NCBI RefSeq assembly: GCF_020524355.2
Contig: NZ_CP129019.1
Span: forward strand, 868,001-932,000
Direction of reading: 5' to 3'
DNA length: 64,000 nt
From: Mesobacillus subterraneus
GTDB taxonomy: Bacteria; Bacillota; Bacilli; Bacillales; Cytobacillaceae
Shown here: positions 1 to 8,899 of the stretch, in pieces
Position numbering within the stretch: the first letter of the stretch is position 1
Layout: each line of letters starts with the position of its first letter
Notes under the pieces: model-generated
What the model saw: the letters and a program-made list of their open reading frames with translations, nothing else
Told to the model about the DNA's origin: nothing
Databases searched by the model: none
Made by a program: the position numbers and the translations under genes

Positions 1-2
1 TT

Positions 3-350
3 TTAAAGCGGAAAAAGTGGGGTAAGCTGTTATGGCGGATCACCGATTTAACGAAACTTGATTATTGGTCATACATATTGAATGTCATCGGAGTGCCGAT
101 GTTAATCCTGAGCCTCATCCTCGGTCTTCAATGGGCGTGGATCAAAGTACCTGACCTTGCCTGGTATGATGCCAAGCTGCTCGGTTCATTCATCGTTCTC
201 GCAGTATACAGCATTTACCTATATTTAAGGGTTGGAAAAGAAATGTATGGAAGAGCACTTGCGCTATGGAACGTCGCTTCGTTCCTGATTGTTTTAATAA
301 ATTTTTTCCTTTTCGGAAAATTATCATCTTTCCATTTTTGGTATCAATAA
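3..350 (+). CDS. hemX: HemX, C-terminal part (cut by window edge)
   Basis: This is the last 115 codons of an integral membrane protein; the reading frame is open to the first bases of the window, so the N-terminus lies outside. The visible part has three hydrophobic segments (about residues 25-45, 52-70 and 85-103) and ends 13 bases before hemC. HemX is the CcsA-like membrane protein encoded ahead of hemC in Bacillus hem operons, where it affects the amount of glutamyl-tRNA reductase. The identification rests on position, hydrophobicity and the HemX-like C-terminal sequence. Confidence 0.8.
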   Translation, partial: LKRKKWGKLLWRITDLTKLDYWSYILNVIGVPMLILSLILGLQWAWIKVPDLAWYDAKLLGSFIVLAVYSIYLYLRVGKEMYGRALALWNVASFLIVLINFFLFGKLSSFHFWYQ

Positions 351-363
351 TTAGGAGGCTGTC

Positions 364-1299
364 ATGAGGAAAATTATCGTTGGCTCCAGACGGAGTAAGC
401 TAGCATTGACACAAACAAATTGGGTAATTGAACAGTTAAAGAAATTGGGTGCTCCTTTTGAATTTGAAGTAAAGGAAATTGTCACAAAAGGAGACAAAAT
501 TCTCGATGTGACTTTATCAAAGGTCGGAGGAAAAGGCCTTTTTGTAAAAGAGATTGAACAGGCTATGCTCGACAAAGAAATTGATATGGCTGTCCATAGT
601 ATGAAAGATATGCCTGCAGTACTTCCAGAAGGGCTTGTCATTGGGGCAATTCCTGAGAGGGAAGACCACCGGGATGTGCTGATTTCCAACGGCAATGTAC
701 TTTTAAAAGAATTAAAATCAGGTTCAGTAATTGGCACAAGCAGCCTTCGCAGGAGCGCTCAGCTATTGGCTCAACGCCCTGACCTTGAAATGAAGTGGAT
801 CCGTGGAAACATTGATACAAGGATCTCTAAGCTTGAAACGGAAGACTATGATGGCATAATCCTTGCTGCTGCCGGTTTGAAGCGTATGGGATGGGCTAGT
901 GATACAGTAACCGAGTTCATTGATGAGGATATTTGTGTACCTGCTGTCGGCCAGGGCGCACTTTCAATCGAGTGCCGCGGCGATGACGAAGAGCTTCTTC
1001 AATTGCTTGAAAAATTCACTTGCGCTGAAACAAGTGCGACGGTTAGAGCCGAAAGAGCATTCCTTCACAAGATGGAAGGCGGCTGCCAGGTACCGATTGC
1101 CGGTTATGCGCATCTTAACGATAACGAAGAAATCGTTCTGACAGCACTAGTCGGTTCTCCAGATGGAAAGACGATCTTCAAGGAGATTGTAACTGGAAAG
1201 AATCCAGAAGAACTTGGTGAGCTTGCAGCTGATAAATTGATCAGCCAGGGAGCGAAAGACTTGATCGACAAGGTAAAACAGGAGCTTGATAGTGAATGA
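364..1299 (+). CDS. hemC: Hydroxymethylbilane synthase (porphobilinogen deaminase)
   Basis: The protein (311 aa) joins four porphobilinogen molecules into hydroxymethylbilane in the cytoplasm, the third step of haem synthesis from glutamate in this operon. It begins with the family sequence [15 protein letters not shown] and has the dipyrromethane cofactor cysteine in the GGCQVPIA motif (Cys241). Length is normal. An AGGAGG site at 353-358 precedes the ATG. The stop overlaps the hemD start by four bases, which points to translational coupling. Confidence 0.97.
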   Translation: MRKIIVGSRRSKLALTQTNWVIEQLKKLGAPFEFEVKEIVTKGDKILDVTLSKVGGKGLFVKEIEQAMLDKEIDMAVHSMKDMPAVLPEGLVIGAIPEREDHRDVLISNGNVLLKELKSGSVIGTSSLRRSAQLLAQRPDLEMKWIRGNIDTRISKLETEDYDGIILAAAGLKRMGWASDTVTEFIDEDICVPAVGQGALSIECRGDDEELLQLLEKFTCAETSATVRAERAFLHKMEGGCQVPIAGYAHLNDNEEIVLTALVGSPDGKTIFKEIVTGKNPEELGELAADKLISQGAKDLIDKVKQELDSE

Positions 1300-2072
1300 T
1301 TCCGGCGCATTCGCTCCAAAATAAAACAGTCATGATTCCTAGGGGAAAGGCTCACGCGAAGTCTTTCTCCGATATGGTTAAAAGAAATGGAGGGATTCCC
1401 GTGGAGATCCCTCTTATTGCCTTTCAGCCTGTTGCGGCTTCTAATAAACTACATAATACTCTTGCGAATTTACATACCTACGATTGGATAATTTTTACGA
1501 GCAATGTAACTGTGGAGACATTCTATTCCTTCATGAAAAAGGGACAGGCTCTTCTGCCTAAAAAAGCTGTGATTGGGGAAAAAACAAAAGAAACTCTTGA
1601 AGACATGGGAGAAAAGGTAGACTTCGTTCCAGCAGAATATGTTGCCGAAGGATTTATTGATAAGTTCTTACCATTTGTCAATCATGGCGAGAGGATCCTG
1701 ATCCCAAAAGGAAATCTAGCCAGGGATTATATTTCCACTTCATTGAAGGAAAAGGGCGCAATTGTCGACGAAATCATAATCTACGAAACGTTCCTGCCCG
1801 AGGAAAGCAGAACCAAGCTCGTTAAGATGCTAACAGAAGAAAGTCTTGATATACTTACATTTACAAGCCCTTCGACGATTGATCATTTTATGAAAATCGT
1901 AGAGGAACATAACTTAGGGGGCAAGCTGGATCATTGCATCGTTGCCTGCATCGGTCCTGTATCCAAAAGGATGGCAGAGCAGCGGGGATTGAAGGTCCAT
2001 GCCATGCCAGAAAAATACACCGTTGAAGAGATGCTGAAAAGCGTTGCCAATTTTATGAATATTGGAGGGTAA
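1296..2072 (+). CDS. hemD: Uroporphyrinogen-III synthase
   Basis: The 258-aa cytoplasmic enzyme closes hydroxymethylbilane with inversion of ring D to give uroporphyrinogen III. HemD proteins are poorly conserved, but the two alternating Rossmann-like halves are visible (for example [14 protein letters not shown] and [16 protein letters not shown]), and the gene lies between hemC and hemB as in B. subtilis. The start overlaps the hemC stop as ATGA. hemB follows after three bases. Confidence 0.94.
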   Translation: MIPAHSLQNKTVMIPRGKAHAKSFSDMVKRNGGIPVEIPLIAFQPVAASNKLHNTLANLHTYDWIIFTSNVTVETFYSFMKKGQALLPKKAVIGEKTKETLEDMGEKVDFVPAEYVAEGFIDKFLPFVNHGERILIPKGNLARDYISTSLKEKGAIVDEIIIYETFLPEESRTKLVKMLTEESLDILTFTSPSTIDHFMKIVEEHNLGGKLDHCIVACIGPVSKRMAEQRGLKVHAMPEKYTVEEMLKSVANFMNIGG

Positions 2073-2075
2073 TCC

Positions 2076-3056
2076 ATGAAACACCTTGAATTCAGCCGAC
2101 ACCGCCGTCTTCGCCAAACAGCGAATATGCGCGCCCTTGTACGTGAAAACTATCTTCGCACTGAAGACTTGATCTACCCGCTTTTTGTCGTTGAAGGAGA
2201 AAATGTAAAAAAAGAAGTTTCTTCAATGCCGGGAGTCTATCAATTATCCCTTGATAACTTAAAAGAAGAAATGACTGAAGTAGATTCTTTGGGCATTAAA
2301 TCCGTGCTTCTTTTCGGTGTTCCTGACGAAAAAGATGAAGTAGGCTGCCAGGCGTACCACGACCACGGAATTTTGCAGGAAGCGATCCGTGTCATCAAAA
2401 AGGATTTTCCTGAGATGGTTGTCATCGCCGATACTTGCCTTTGTGAATACACAAGCCATGACCACTGCGGCGTCATTGAGGATGGCAAAGTTCTTAACGA
2501 CCCTTCTCTTGAGCTGTTGGGAAAGACTGCCGTCAGCCAGGCACAAGCCGGCGCCGATATCATCGCACCATCAAACATGATGGACGGATTTGTTGCAGCT
2601 ATTCGTTTTGCTTTGGATGAAGCAGGATTCCATGATGTGCCGATCATGTCCTACGCAGTAAAATATTCTTCTGCCTTTTACGGTCCATTCCGTGAAGCGG
2701 CTGAGAGCACACCACAGTTCGGTGACCGCAAATCCTACCAGATGGACCCTGCAAACCGTATTGAAGCGATGCGCGAAGCTGAATCAGATGTCATCGAAGG
2801 AGCAGACTTTCTTATCGTCAAACCGGGCATGCCTTACCTGGATATCGTCCGTGACGTAAAAAATAACTTTAACCTGCCTGTTGTTATCTATAATGTCAGC
2901 GGTGAATATTCAATGGTCAAAGCAGCAGCTCAAAACGGCTGGGTTGACGAGAAGAGCATCGTCATGGAAATGCTGACAGGAATGAAGCGCGCTGGATCAG
3001 ACCTGATCATCACCTACCATGCGAAGGATGCAGCACGCTGGCTGAAGGAACAATAA
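2076..3056 (+). CDS. hemB: Delta-aminolevulinic acid dehydratase (porphobilinogen synthase)
   Basis: The 326-aa enzyme condenses two 5-aminolevulinate molecules to porphobilinogen. The zinc-site cysteine cluster [12 protein letters not shown] is present, marking the zinc-dependent form. Both Schiff-base lysine regions are visible: [14 protein letters not shown] and the C-terminal [17 protein letters not shown] site lies just ahead of the ATG. The gene belongs to the hemXCDBL run with 3 bases to hemD and about 70 to hemL. Confidence 0.97.
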   Translation: MKHLEFSRHRRLRQTANMRALVRENYLRTEDLIYPLFVVEGENVKKEVSSMPGVYQLSLDNLKEEMTEVDSLGIKSVLLFGVPDEKDEVGCQAYHDHGILQEAIRVIKKDFPEMVVIADTCLCEYTSHDHCGVIEDGKVLNDPSLELLGKTAVSQAQAGADIIAPSNMMDGFVAAIRFALDEAGFHDVPIMSYAVKYSSAFYGPFREAAESTPQFGDRKSYQMDPANRIEAMREAESDVIEGADFLIVKPGMPYLDIVRDVKNNFNLPVVIYNVSGEYSMVKAAAQNGWVDEKSIVMEMLTGMKRAGSDLIITYHAKDAARWLKEQ

Positions 3057-3127
3057 TTGATAAAAGGTCCTGGTATTTTGAGGTATCTTGAGAGGCACGT
3101 AGCCAATTAATAGAAATGAGGGATAGT

Positions 3128-4420
3128 ATGCGCTCATATGATAAATCGATAGCAGCTTTTAAAGAAGCGACAGAACTTTTGCCTGGAGGAGTTAACAGCC
3201 CCGTTCGCGCATTCAAGTCTGTCGATATGGATCCTATCTTCATGGAAAAAGGAAAAGGTTCAAAAATCTATGACATCGATGGCAATGAATATATTGACTA
3301 TGTATTATCATGGGGACCACTGATTCTTGGCCACACGAACGAAAAGGTGGTTGAAGGAATCAAGAAAGTCGCTGAGCTTGGGACAAGCTTTGGTGCACCA
3401 ACAGTTGTTGAAAATGAACTTGCTCAATTAGTTATTGACCGTGTACCTTCGATTGAGATGGTAAGAATGGTTTCTTCCGGAACTGAGGCGACGATGAGTG
3501 CATTGCGCCTTGCTCGCGGGTATACTGACCGAAACAAAATCCTTAAGTTTGAGGGCTGCTACCATGGACATGGGGATTCATTACTTATAAAAGCTGGTTC
3601 AGGCGTCGCCACGCTTGGTTTGCCTGACAGCCCTGGTGTTCCTGAGGGAGTTGCCAAGAACACGATTACAGTACCTTACAATGATCTTGAGAGCGTCCGT
3701 TACGCATTTCAGCAATATGGTGATGATATCGCCGGCGTGATCGTGGAACCAGTAGCCGGGAATATGGGAGTTGTTCCTCCTGTTGAAGGCTTCCTCGAGG
3801 GACTTCGCGAAATCACTACACAATACGGGACGGTTTTGATTTTTGATGAGGTCATGACAGGATTCCGCGTAGGCTACCACTGTGCACAGGGTTATTACAA
3901 TGTAACACCTGATCTGACTTGCCTTGGAAAAGTGATCGGCGGAGGACTGCCAGTGGGAGCTTATGGTGGAAAAAGAGAAATAATGGAGCAAATAGCCCCA
4001 AGTGGTCCTATCTACCAAGCTGGGACTTTATCAGGCAACCCGCTGGCGATGACAGCTGGCCTTGAAACATTGAAGCAGCTGACTCCTGAGTCATACAAAG
4101 AGTTTGAGCGCAAAGCTGACATTCTTGAAAATGGTCTGAAGACTGTGGCTGAGAAATACGGAATTCCGCACACAATCAACCGTGCAGGCTCGATGATCGG
4201 CATCTTCTTCACTAATGAAAATGTCATCAACTATGACGTGACCAGACAATCAGACCTGGAGTTCTTTGCAGCCTATTACCGTGAAATGGCTAATGAAGGA
4301 GTATTCCTTCCGCCATCACAATTTGAGGGATTATTCCTCTCAACAGCACACACAGACGAAGACCTGGAAAAAACAATACAAGCAGCTGAAAAAGCATTTG
4401 CCAAGCTGCAAAATAAATAA
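3128..4420 (+). CDS. hemL: Glutamate-1-semialdehyde 2,1-aminomutase
   Basis: This PLP enzyme (430 aa) converts glutamate-1-semialdehyde to 5-aminolevulinate. The sequence is close to B. subtilis HemL throughout, with the PLP lysine in [11 protein letters not shown] (about Lys268) and the [12 protein letters not shown] motif. I chose the ATG at 3128 (MRSYDKS) over the in-frame ATG at 3116, because it matches family N-termini and has GAGGGA about 5 bases upstream. It is the last gene of the haem operon; a terminator follows. Confidence 0.96.
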   Translation: MRSYDKSIAAFKEATELLPGGVNSPVRAFKSVDMDPIFMEKGKGSKIYDIDGNEYIDYVLSWGPLILGHTNEKVVEGIKKVAELGTSFGAPTVVENELAQLVIDRVPSIEMVRMVSSGTEATMSALRLARGYTDRNKILKFEGCYHGHGDSLLIKAGSGVATLGLPDSPGVPEGVAKNTITVPYNDLESVRYAFQQYGDDIAGVIVEPVAGNMGVVPPVEGFLEGLREITTQYGTVLIFDEVMTGFRVGYHCAQGYYNVTPDLTCLGKVIGGGLPVGAYGGKREIMEQIAPSGPIYQAGTLSGNPLAMTAGLETLKQLTPESYKEFERKADILENGLKTVAEKYGIPHTINRAGSMIGIFFTNENVINYDVTRQSDLEFFAAYYREMANEGVFLPPSQFEGLFLSTAHTDEDLEKTIQAAEKAFAKLQNK

Positions 4421-4429
4421 TTGGTATGA

Positions 4430-4460
4430 CACTCTCCGTTTATGGGGAGTGTTTTTTTTT
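4430..4460 (+). terminator. Rho-independent terminator of the hem operon
   Basis: CACTCTCC at 4430-4437 pairs with GGGGAGTG at 4444-4451 (eight pairs, one G-U) around a six-base loop, followed by nine T. It starts 10 bases after the hemL stop. Confidence 0.92.
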
Positions 4461-4477
4461 GGGCGTGGGCAGCATGG

Positions 4478-5454
4478 TTCGGACAAAATCCAGTTATCTT
4501 CCCGTCACTTTGTCCGAAGTAAGCCCATGTTCGGACAAAACCTGGTCATGATCTTGTCACTTTGTCCGAAGTAGGGTCAGGTTCGGACAAAACCCGGTCA
4601 TGATCTTGAAACTTTGTCCGAAGTAGCATCAGGTTCAGACAAAACCCAGTCAAGATCTTGAAACTTTGTCCGAAGTAGGGTCAGGTTCGGACAAAACCCA
4701 GTCATGATCTTGTCACTTTGTCCGAAGTAGGGTCAGGTTCAGACAAAACCCAGTCATGATCTCATAACTTTGTCCGAAGTAGGGTCAGGTTCGGACAAAA
4801 CCCGGTCATGATCTCGTAACTTTGTCCGAAGTAGGGTCAGGTTCGGACAAAACCCAGTCATGATCTCATAACTTTGTCCGAAGTAGGGTCAGGTTCGGAC
4901 AAAACCCAGTCATGATCTTGTCACTTTGTCCGAAGTAGCATCAGGTTCGGACAAAACCCAGTCATGATCTTGTCACTTTGTCCGAAGTAGCATCAGGTTC
5001 AGACAAAACCCGGTCATGATCTTGTCACTTTGTCCGAAGTAGCATCAGGTTCGGACAAAACCCAGTCATGATCTTGTCACTTTGTCCGAAGTAGCATCAG
5101 GTTCGGACAAAACCCAGTCAAGATCTTGAAACTTTGTCCGAAGTAGGGTCAGGTTCAGACAAAACCCAGTCATGATCTTGTCACTTTGTCCGAAGTAGGG
5201 TCAGGTTCGGACAAAACCCGGTCATGATCTTGTCACTTTGTCCGAAGTAGCATCAGGTTCGGACAAAACCCAGTCATGATCTTGTCACTTTGTCCGAAGT
5301 AGCATCAGGTTCAGACAAAACCCAGTCAAGATCTTGAAACTTTGTCCGAAGTAGGGTCAGGTTCGGACAAAATCCAGTCAAGATCTTGAAACTTTGTCCG
5401 AAGTAGGGTCAGGTTCGGACAAAACCCGGTAATGATCTTGTCACTTTGTCCGAA
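4478..5454. repeat. Array A: 19 tandem 52-bp units with palindromic arms
   Basis: The spacer between hemL and spoVID is filled by 19 head-to-tail units whose starts fall exactly every 52 bp from 4478 to 5414. Each unit is TTCGGACAAA, a 21-base segment, TTTGTCCGAA, then an 11-base segment close to GTAGGGTCAGG. The 10-bp arms are perfect inverted repeats in most units; some copies have TTCAGAC in the left arm. Because arms alternate along the array, each can pair across either the 21-base or the 11-base segment. The 21-base segment has a few subtypes (TTGTCAC, TTGAAAC, CTCATAAC, CTCGTAAC endings), suggesting local duplication. 52 is not a multiple of three and no reading frame persists, so it is not coding. 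Function unknown. Confidence 0.95.
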
Positions 5455-5611
5455 GTCTCCCTGGTCTTAATTTTCTTCAATAAAGATTCCCTTCAAAACA
5501 ATCCCTCTCCAACTCTTTTTATGTTCTAAATTATCATAAAAGTAAATACAGACTCATAAAGTGTTAATGACATAGTGATTTTACGTTTAAGGAATGAAAG
5601 GAGGAGTCGCT

Positions 5612-6766
5612 TTGTCTCAGGGGAATCAATCGTGCCTGCGATTTTCATTAGAAGAGTCAGTGTGGTTTCAAAGAGGACAGGAAGTCGCGGAGCTTGTCTC
5701 GATTTCACTCGATCCGAGCATAACCATCCAGGAGAATGAGCAATACGTATCCATTCGCGGATCGCTGGAGTTGACTGGGGAATATACATGTCATGAACAG
5801 CAGCAAGAGAATGATGAACAGCTCTCTGCTCTTAAGTATGTCCATTCTGTCATGGAGCGGGAAGAGGGGGTGTATGAATTCCTTCACCGTTTCCCTGTGG
5901 ATATCACAATCCCCAAAAATCGGATTGAAAGTATTTATGACATTGATATCCAAGTGGAAGGATTTGATTATGTTTTTCCTGAAAAAGACCGCCTGAAGCT
6001 GAACGCAGATCTTGCTATCACAGGATTATACGGCGAACAGCAGCATGAGGCTGATCAGGAAGAAGCGGAGGAACTGGAGGTCAGTTACCGCGAGGAGGCT
6101 ACTGCAGAGGTTGAGGCTGAAGCCTTTGCAGATGCAGTTAGCGATAGAACAGAAGAGGATGCTGAAGCAGACTTCCCAGAAGCGCCGACCTATTCTTTTG
6201 TTCAGCAAAATGAAACCTTAAATCATGAAGAACAAGATTCCTATGAAGAGGAATTGTATGCACCATTCAGGGCAGAAGCAAAGAAAGAAGCAGATGCCGA
6301 AGCAGCATCTGAACCTGAACTGCAAGATCAAAGAGAACACCAGCCAGTTCCTGAATATGCTTTAAGTGACTTCAGAGGTGAGCCCGAGCCTGTTGCAGAA
6401 GTAGAAGTAGAGCAGGAGGAAGTTGAAGTCGAGCTGGAAGTAGAAGACCAGACTGAGGCTGAAAATATCCCTGCAGAAGTGGAAGAATCACCGGAAAGCT
6501 CATCTTCACCAGTATTGAAAAAGAAAAAACCGAATATGAAGCAAGGTATTTCCATCGCAGAATTTTTGGCGAGGAAGGAAGAAGAAACAGAAGTTGCCAA
6601 AATCAGAGTGTGCATTGTCCAGCAAGGCGACTCACTCCAATCGATTTCTGAGCGCTATGAAGTACCGGTGCAGCAGCTTTTGCGGGTGAATCACTTAAGC
6701 ATCGACCATGAGGTCCATGAAGACCAGGTTCTATATGTTCCGGGAGTAGCGGTTCACAATTCGTAA
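5612..6766 (+). CDS. spoVID: SpoVID, spore coat encasement protein
   Basis: SpoVID coats the forespore surface and recruits coat proteins, including SafA, around the spore. The N-terminal part (about residues 1-150, containing FSLEESVWFQRGQEVAEL and FPVDITIPKNRI) matches SpoVID. A long Glu-rich low-complexity middle follows, then a C-terminal LysM domain (about residues 330-380; VCIVQQGDSLQSI). I chose the TTG at 5612, 7 bases after the AAAGGAGG site at 5597-5604. At 384 aa it is much shorter than the B. subtilis protein (about 575 aa); the loss is in the acidic linker. Confidence 0.93.
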   Translation: MSQGNQSCLRFSLEESVWFQRGQEVAELVSISLDPSITIQENEQYVSIRGSLELTGEYTCHEQQQENDEQLSALKYVHSVMEREEGVYEFLHRFPVDITIPKNRIESIYDIDIQVEGFDYVFPEKDRLKLNADLAITGLYGEQQHEADQEEAEELEVSYREEATAEVEAEAFADAVSDRTEEDAEADFPEAPTYSFVQQNETLNHEEQDSYEEELYAPFRAEAKKEADAEAASEPELQDQREHQPVPEYALSDFRGEPEPVAEVEVEQEEVEVELEVEDQTEAENIPAEVEESPESSSSPVLKKKKPNMKQGISIAEFLARKEEETEVAKIRVCIVQQGDSLQSISERYEVPVQQLLRVNHLSIDHEVHEDQVLYVPGVAVHNS

Positions 6767-6799
6767 AAGACTATAAATTTTTTCTGCTGAGATTAGAGC

Positions 6800-6866
6800 C
6801 TGGCTCCATTGCCTAGTCCTTTGACTCGCTTCGGGGCTGAACGAGGCGCTTGCGCTTTTTGTTCTG
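6800..6866 (+). repeat. Degenerate copy of the dispersed terminator-like element
   Basis: Just after spoVID, TGGCTCCATTGCCTAG, CGCTTCGGGGCTGAACGAGG and CGCTTGCGCTTTTTG match the ends of the roughly 124-bp element found complete at 8741, 40907 and 55711. The central GAAGTC hairpin is missing. It ends in a T-run and lies in the transcription direction of spoVID, so it may act as a terminator. Confidence 0.7.
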
Positions 6867-6943
6867 TAGCAATCTTGTCCAAAAGAAGGCTGGTTGTCAG
6901 GGCTGGCTTGGCTGCTGGCTGGGATTGCTATAGCTTTTAGTAT

Positions 6944-6966
6944 GGGCAGGTGTCTAACACCTGCCC
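6944..6966. repeat. Perfect 10-bp inverted repeat with 3-base loop
   Basis: GGGCAGGTGT, CTA, ACACCTGCCC forms a very stable GC-rich hairpin between spoVID and ysxE. No T-run follows, so it is not a standard terminator. It lies 45 bases ahead of the ysxE start and could affect message stability or translation. Confidence 0.75.
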
Positions 6967-7010
6967 AGCTCTATTTATCGATACGAAGTCTAGAAAGTAG
7001 GCGAGATCCA

Positions 7011-8048
7011 ATGGATGATCGCAATTTTTTAAAAGAAGAATCCGCAGTGTTAAAGCAGTACCCTATAGATCCGTATTTTGCTGAGGACTACGGCAAAGTG
7101 AAAAAAGTCTATTCGAAGTCAGGGACATTCGCTCTGAAAAAAATACACCCGTATGAGGGGTCGGATTTTATCAGGCATATCCAGCATCTCTATCAAAAAG
7201 GCTATAACAGGATTGTTCCGGTCTATCCGGCAAACGACGGGCGATATGCAGTTTTGTATAATAAGTCACTGTATTATTTAATGCCCTGGATGCCGAATGA
7301 GACAAGGGAGGACCAATCACAAAGACATCAACAGTTGTTCAGGGAACTGGCGAGGATGCATACTTTGTCAGTAAAGGAAATGGAAATCAGCATGGAAGTT
7401 AAGCAAGAACATTACGAAAAAACGTTAAAAGAATGGGAAAAGGAAGAAGAATTCATTAATGGATTCTTAGAAAGTTGTGAGAACAGGATATATATGTCTC
7501 CGTTTGAACTGACCTTTTGCCTTTATTACATTCAAATCAGTCAGGCAATCCAGTTTGCAAAGCAGAAACTTGAGACCTGGAATGAAAAAACGAAGGAGCA
7601 AAAGAAAACGAGGACCGTAACGCTTCATGGAAAAGTCTCTCCAGAACACTTCCTATTTGATGAAAGAGGATACGGGTATTTCATCAACTTCGAGAAGGCG
7701 CGGCAGGGTTCGCCGATTCAGGATCTGCTGCCGTTTTTAGCAAGATCGCTGAAGACACAGCCGAAGTATGGAGATGAAATCATCGACTGGATTTATGTCT
7801 ATCTGAAGTATTTTCCGTTCCGTGAGGATGAAATGCAGTTATTCATGAGCTATCTTGCTTTTCCATCGGGGGTTATCCGTGTCGCGGAATTATACCATCA
7901 GCGTAAGGATGAAGTGGATGAGAGAAAGTTTGTCCAAAAGCTGCAGCGACAGTATTGGCTCTTGAGTAACACGGGTTATGTAGTAACCAAGATAGACGAA
8001 CTAGAGAAGCAAAAGGAGCAGGCAAAACAAGAAGGAGCCCAGAGCTAA
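7011..8048 (+). CDS. ysxE: YsxE, CotS-family spore coat protein with degenerate kinase motifs
   Basis: YsxE is a spore coat protein related to CotS and the aminoglycoside phosphotransferase fold. In B. subtilis it lies after spoVID and helps SpoVID-dependent encasement. The expected HGDxxxxN loop reads HGKVSPEHF near residue 206, and the metal-binding DxE site reads INFEKA. Catalytic Asp and Asn residues are therefore replaced, so it is likely a pseudokinase. I chose the ATG at 7011 (MDDRNFLKEE); the open frame runs back to 6894, but that stretch covers the hairpin at 6944 and looks non-coding. The ribosome site is weak. The product is 345 aa. Confidence 0.86.
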   Translation: MDDRNFLKEESAVLKQYPIDPYFAEDYGKVKKVYSKSGTFALKKIHPYEGSDFIRHIQHLYQKGYNRIVPVYPANDGRYAVLYNKSLYYLMPWMPNETREDQSQRHQQLFRELARMHTLSVKEMEISMEVKQEHYEKTLKEWEKEEEFINGFLESCENRIYMSPFELTFCLYYIQISQAIQFAKQKLETWNEKTKEQKKTRTVTLHGKVSPEHFLFDERGYGYFINFEKARQGSPIQDLLPFLARSLKTQPKYGDEIIDWIYVYLKYFPFREDEMQLFMSYLAFPSGVIRVAELYHQRKDEVDERKFVQKLQRQYWLLSNTGYVVTKIDELEKQKEQAKQEGAQS

Positions 8049-8064
8049 AAGATGCTCAGGCTCC

Positions 8065-8259
8065 TTAAATCATGTCGAACTTTATTGCCAGTGCAATCAA
8101 AATGAAAATTGATAGCAAAAATACATCAAAGGTCGACGGAAAAAAAAGGGTGCGGATTCCCTGGAAAACACAAAAAGGAATAATGAGCTGAGCACATACT
8201 GCCCGTGCCGTCCTCGCCCACTTAGGGAGTGTATAAGGATTATACCTTCGTCTCTTCAT
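8065..8259 (-). CDS. Small conserved membrane protein (unknown function)
   Basis: This is a 64-aa protein with a basic N-terminus (MKRRRYNP), a short middle region and a hydrophobic C-terminal half (about residues 25-62) that should form one or two membrane segments. The chosen ATG has GGAGGG seven bases upstream; an upstream in-frame ATG would overlap that site. It runs convergently with ysxE, 17 bases apart, and divergently from valS. I do not recognise a function. Confidence 0.65.
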   Translation of the reverse strand: MKRRRYNPYTLPKWARTARAVCAQLIIPFCVFQGIRTLFFPSTFDVFLLSIFILIALAIKFDMI

Positions 8260-8383
8260 CGTCATCCCTCCAAACAATCTGGTATCCCTTTTTCCAGTCT
8301 ATGAGTGACTTGCCCAAAATGTGCTTATTGCTCGCACATTAAGATGCAAAAGGTATAAAATAATAAAAAATAGGAAATGATGA

Positions 8384-8413
8384 TTGACGTCAATCCACTT
8401 TTTTGGGTAGTAT
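8384..8413 (+). promoter_or_regulatory. Candidate sigma-A promoter of the valS T-box leader
   Basis: TTGACG at 8384-8389 and TAGTAT at 8408-8413 are separated by 18 bases and lie just ahead of the predicted leader RNA. Confidence 0.55.
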
Positions 8414-8424
8414 ATCTAATATAC

Positions 8425-8705
8425 AAAACACATTCATAAAGCAAAGCTTTGACAGGGAATAGTACATGAGCAGCCAGCTTGAAGAGAGGGAGTCCAGTAG
8501 CTGAGAGGACTTCTAAGCAGGAACCATGGAAGGTCGCCCTTGAGCATCGCCTGGGAACGGAGTGACTCCCAGTAACAGGCGACGGTGAAGAGCCGTTATC
8601 CAGATTTGAGCCAGCAGCTGAGATGTTTTTACCGTTGCTGGGAAAAAAGGTGGTACCGCGAACATACTCCATTCGTCCTTTTAAGGCGAATGGAGTTTTT
8701 TTATT
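8425..8705 (+). promoter_or_regulatory. T-box riboswitch upstream of valS (valine-specific)
   Basis: The leader contains the T-box core GGTGGTACCGCG at 8649-8660, which base-pairs with the uncharged tRNA acceptor end. An intrinsic terminator follows (ACTCCATTCG at 8666-8675 pairs with CGAATGGAGT at 8687-8696, then T-run). Upstream lies a stem I region with the GCTGAGAGGAC type motif. GTC at 8533-8535, inside GGAAGGTCGCC, is my candidate specifier codon and fits valine. T-boxes antiterminate when the matching tRNA is uncharged, so valS should rise on valine starvation. The 5' boundary is approximate. Confidence 0.93.
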
Positions 8706-8740
8706 TTAAGATAAGAAAGTATAAATTTTCACTTTGAGAA

Positions 8741-8865
8741 TTGTCTAGCTCCAGCGCCTAACCTCTAGAGTCGCTTCGGTTCGCTCAGGTGAAGTCAAAG
8801 AACGACTTCACTGGTCGGACCTCCAGCGCTTGTCGGGGCTGAACAAGGCGCTTGCGCTTTTCTAA
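8741..8865 (+). repeat. Dispersed ~124-bp element, complete copy
   Basis: This copy begins TTGTCTAGCTCCAGCGCCTA, carries the central hairpin GAAGTC...GACTTC and ends in CAAGGCGCTTGCGCTTTTC. It lies between the T-box terminator and valS, so transcripts that read through the T-box must also pass its terminator-like end. Confidence 0.85.
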
Positions 8866-8899
8866 TTCAAGGAAATGTATTTGAATGGAGGAAAAACTG

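Noticed and set aside
351..737. A 128-codon minus-strand frame inside hemC
   Set aside because: It is antisense to a complete, strongly conserved hemC and has no ribosome site.
4478..5454. CRISPR array
   Set aside because: The whole 52-bp unit is conserved, including the stretches between the palindromes, so there are no unique spacers; no cas genes are nearby.
8325..8672. A 115-codon minus-strand frame upstream of valS
   Set aside because: It is antisense to the T-box leader, whose structure and GGTGGTACCGCG core are unmistakable.
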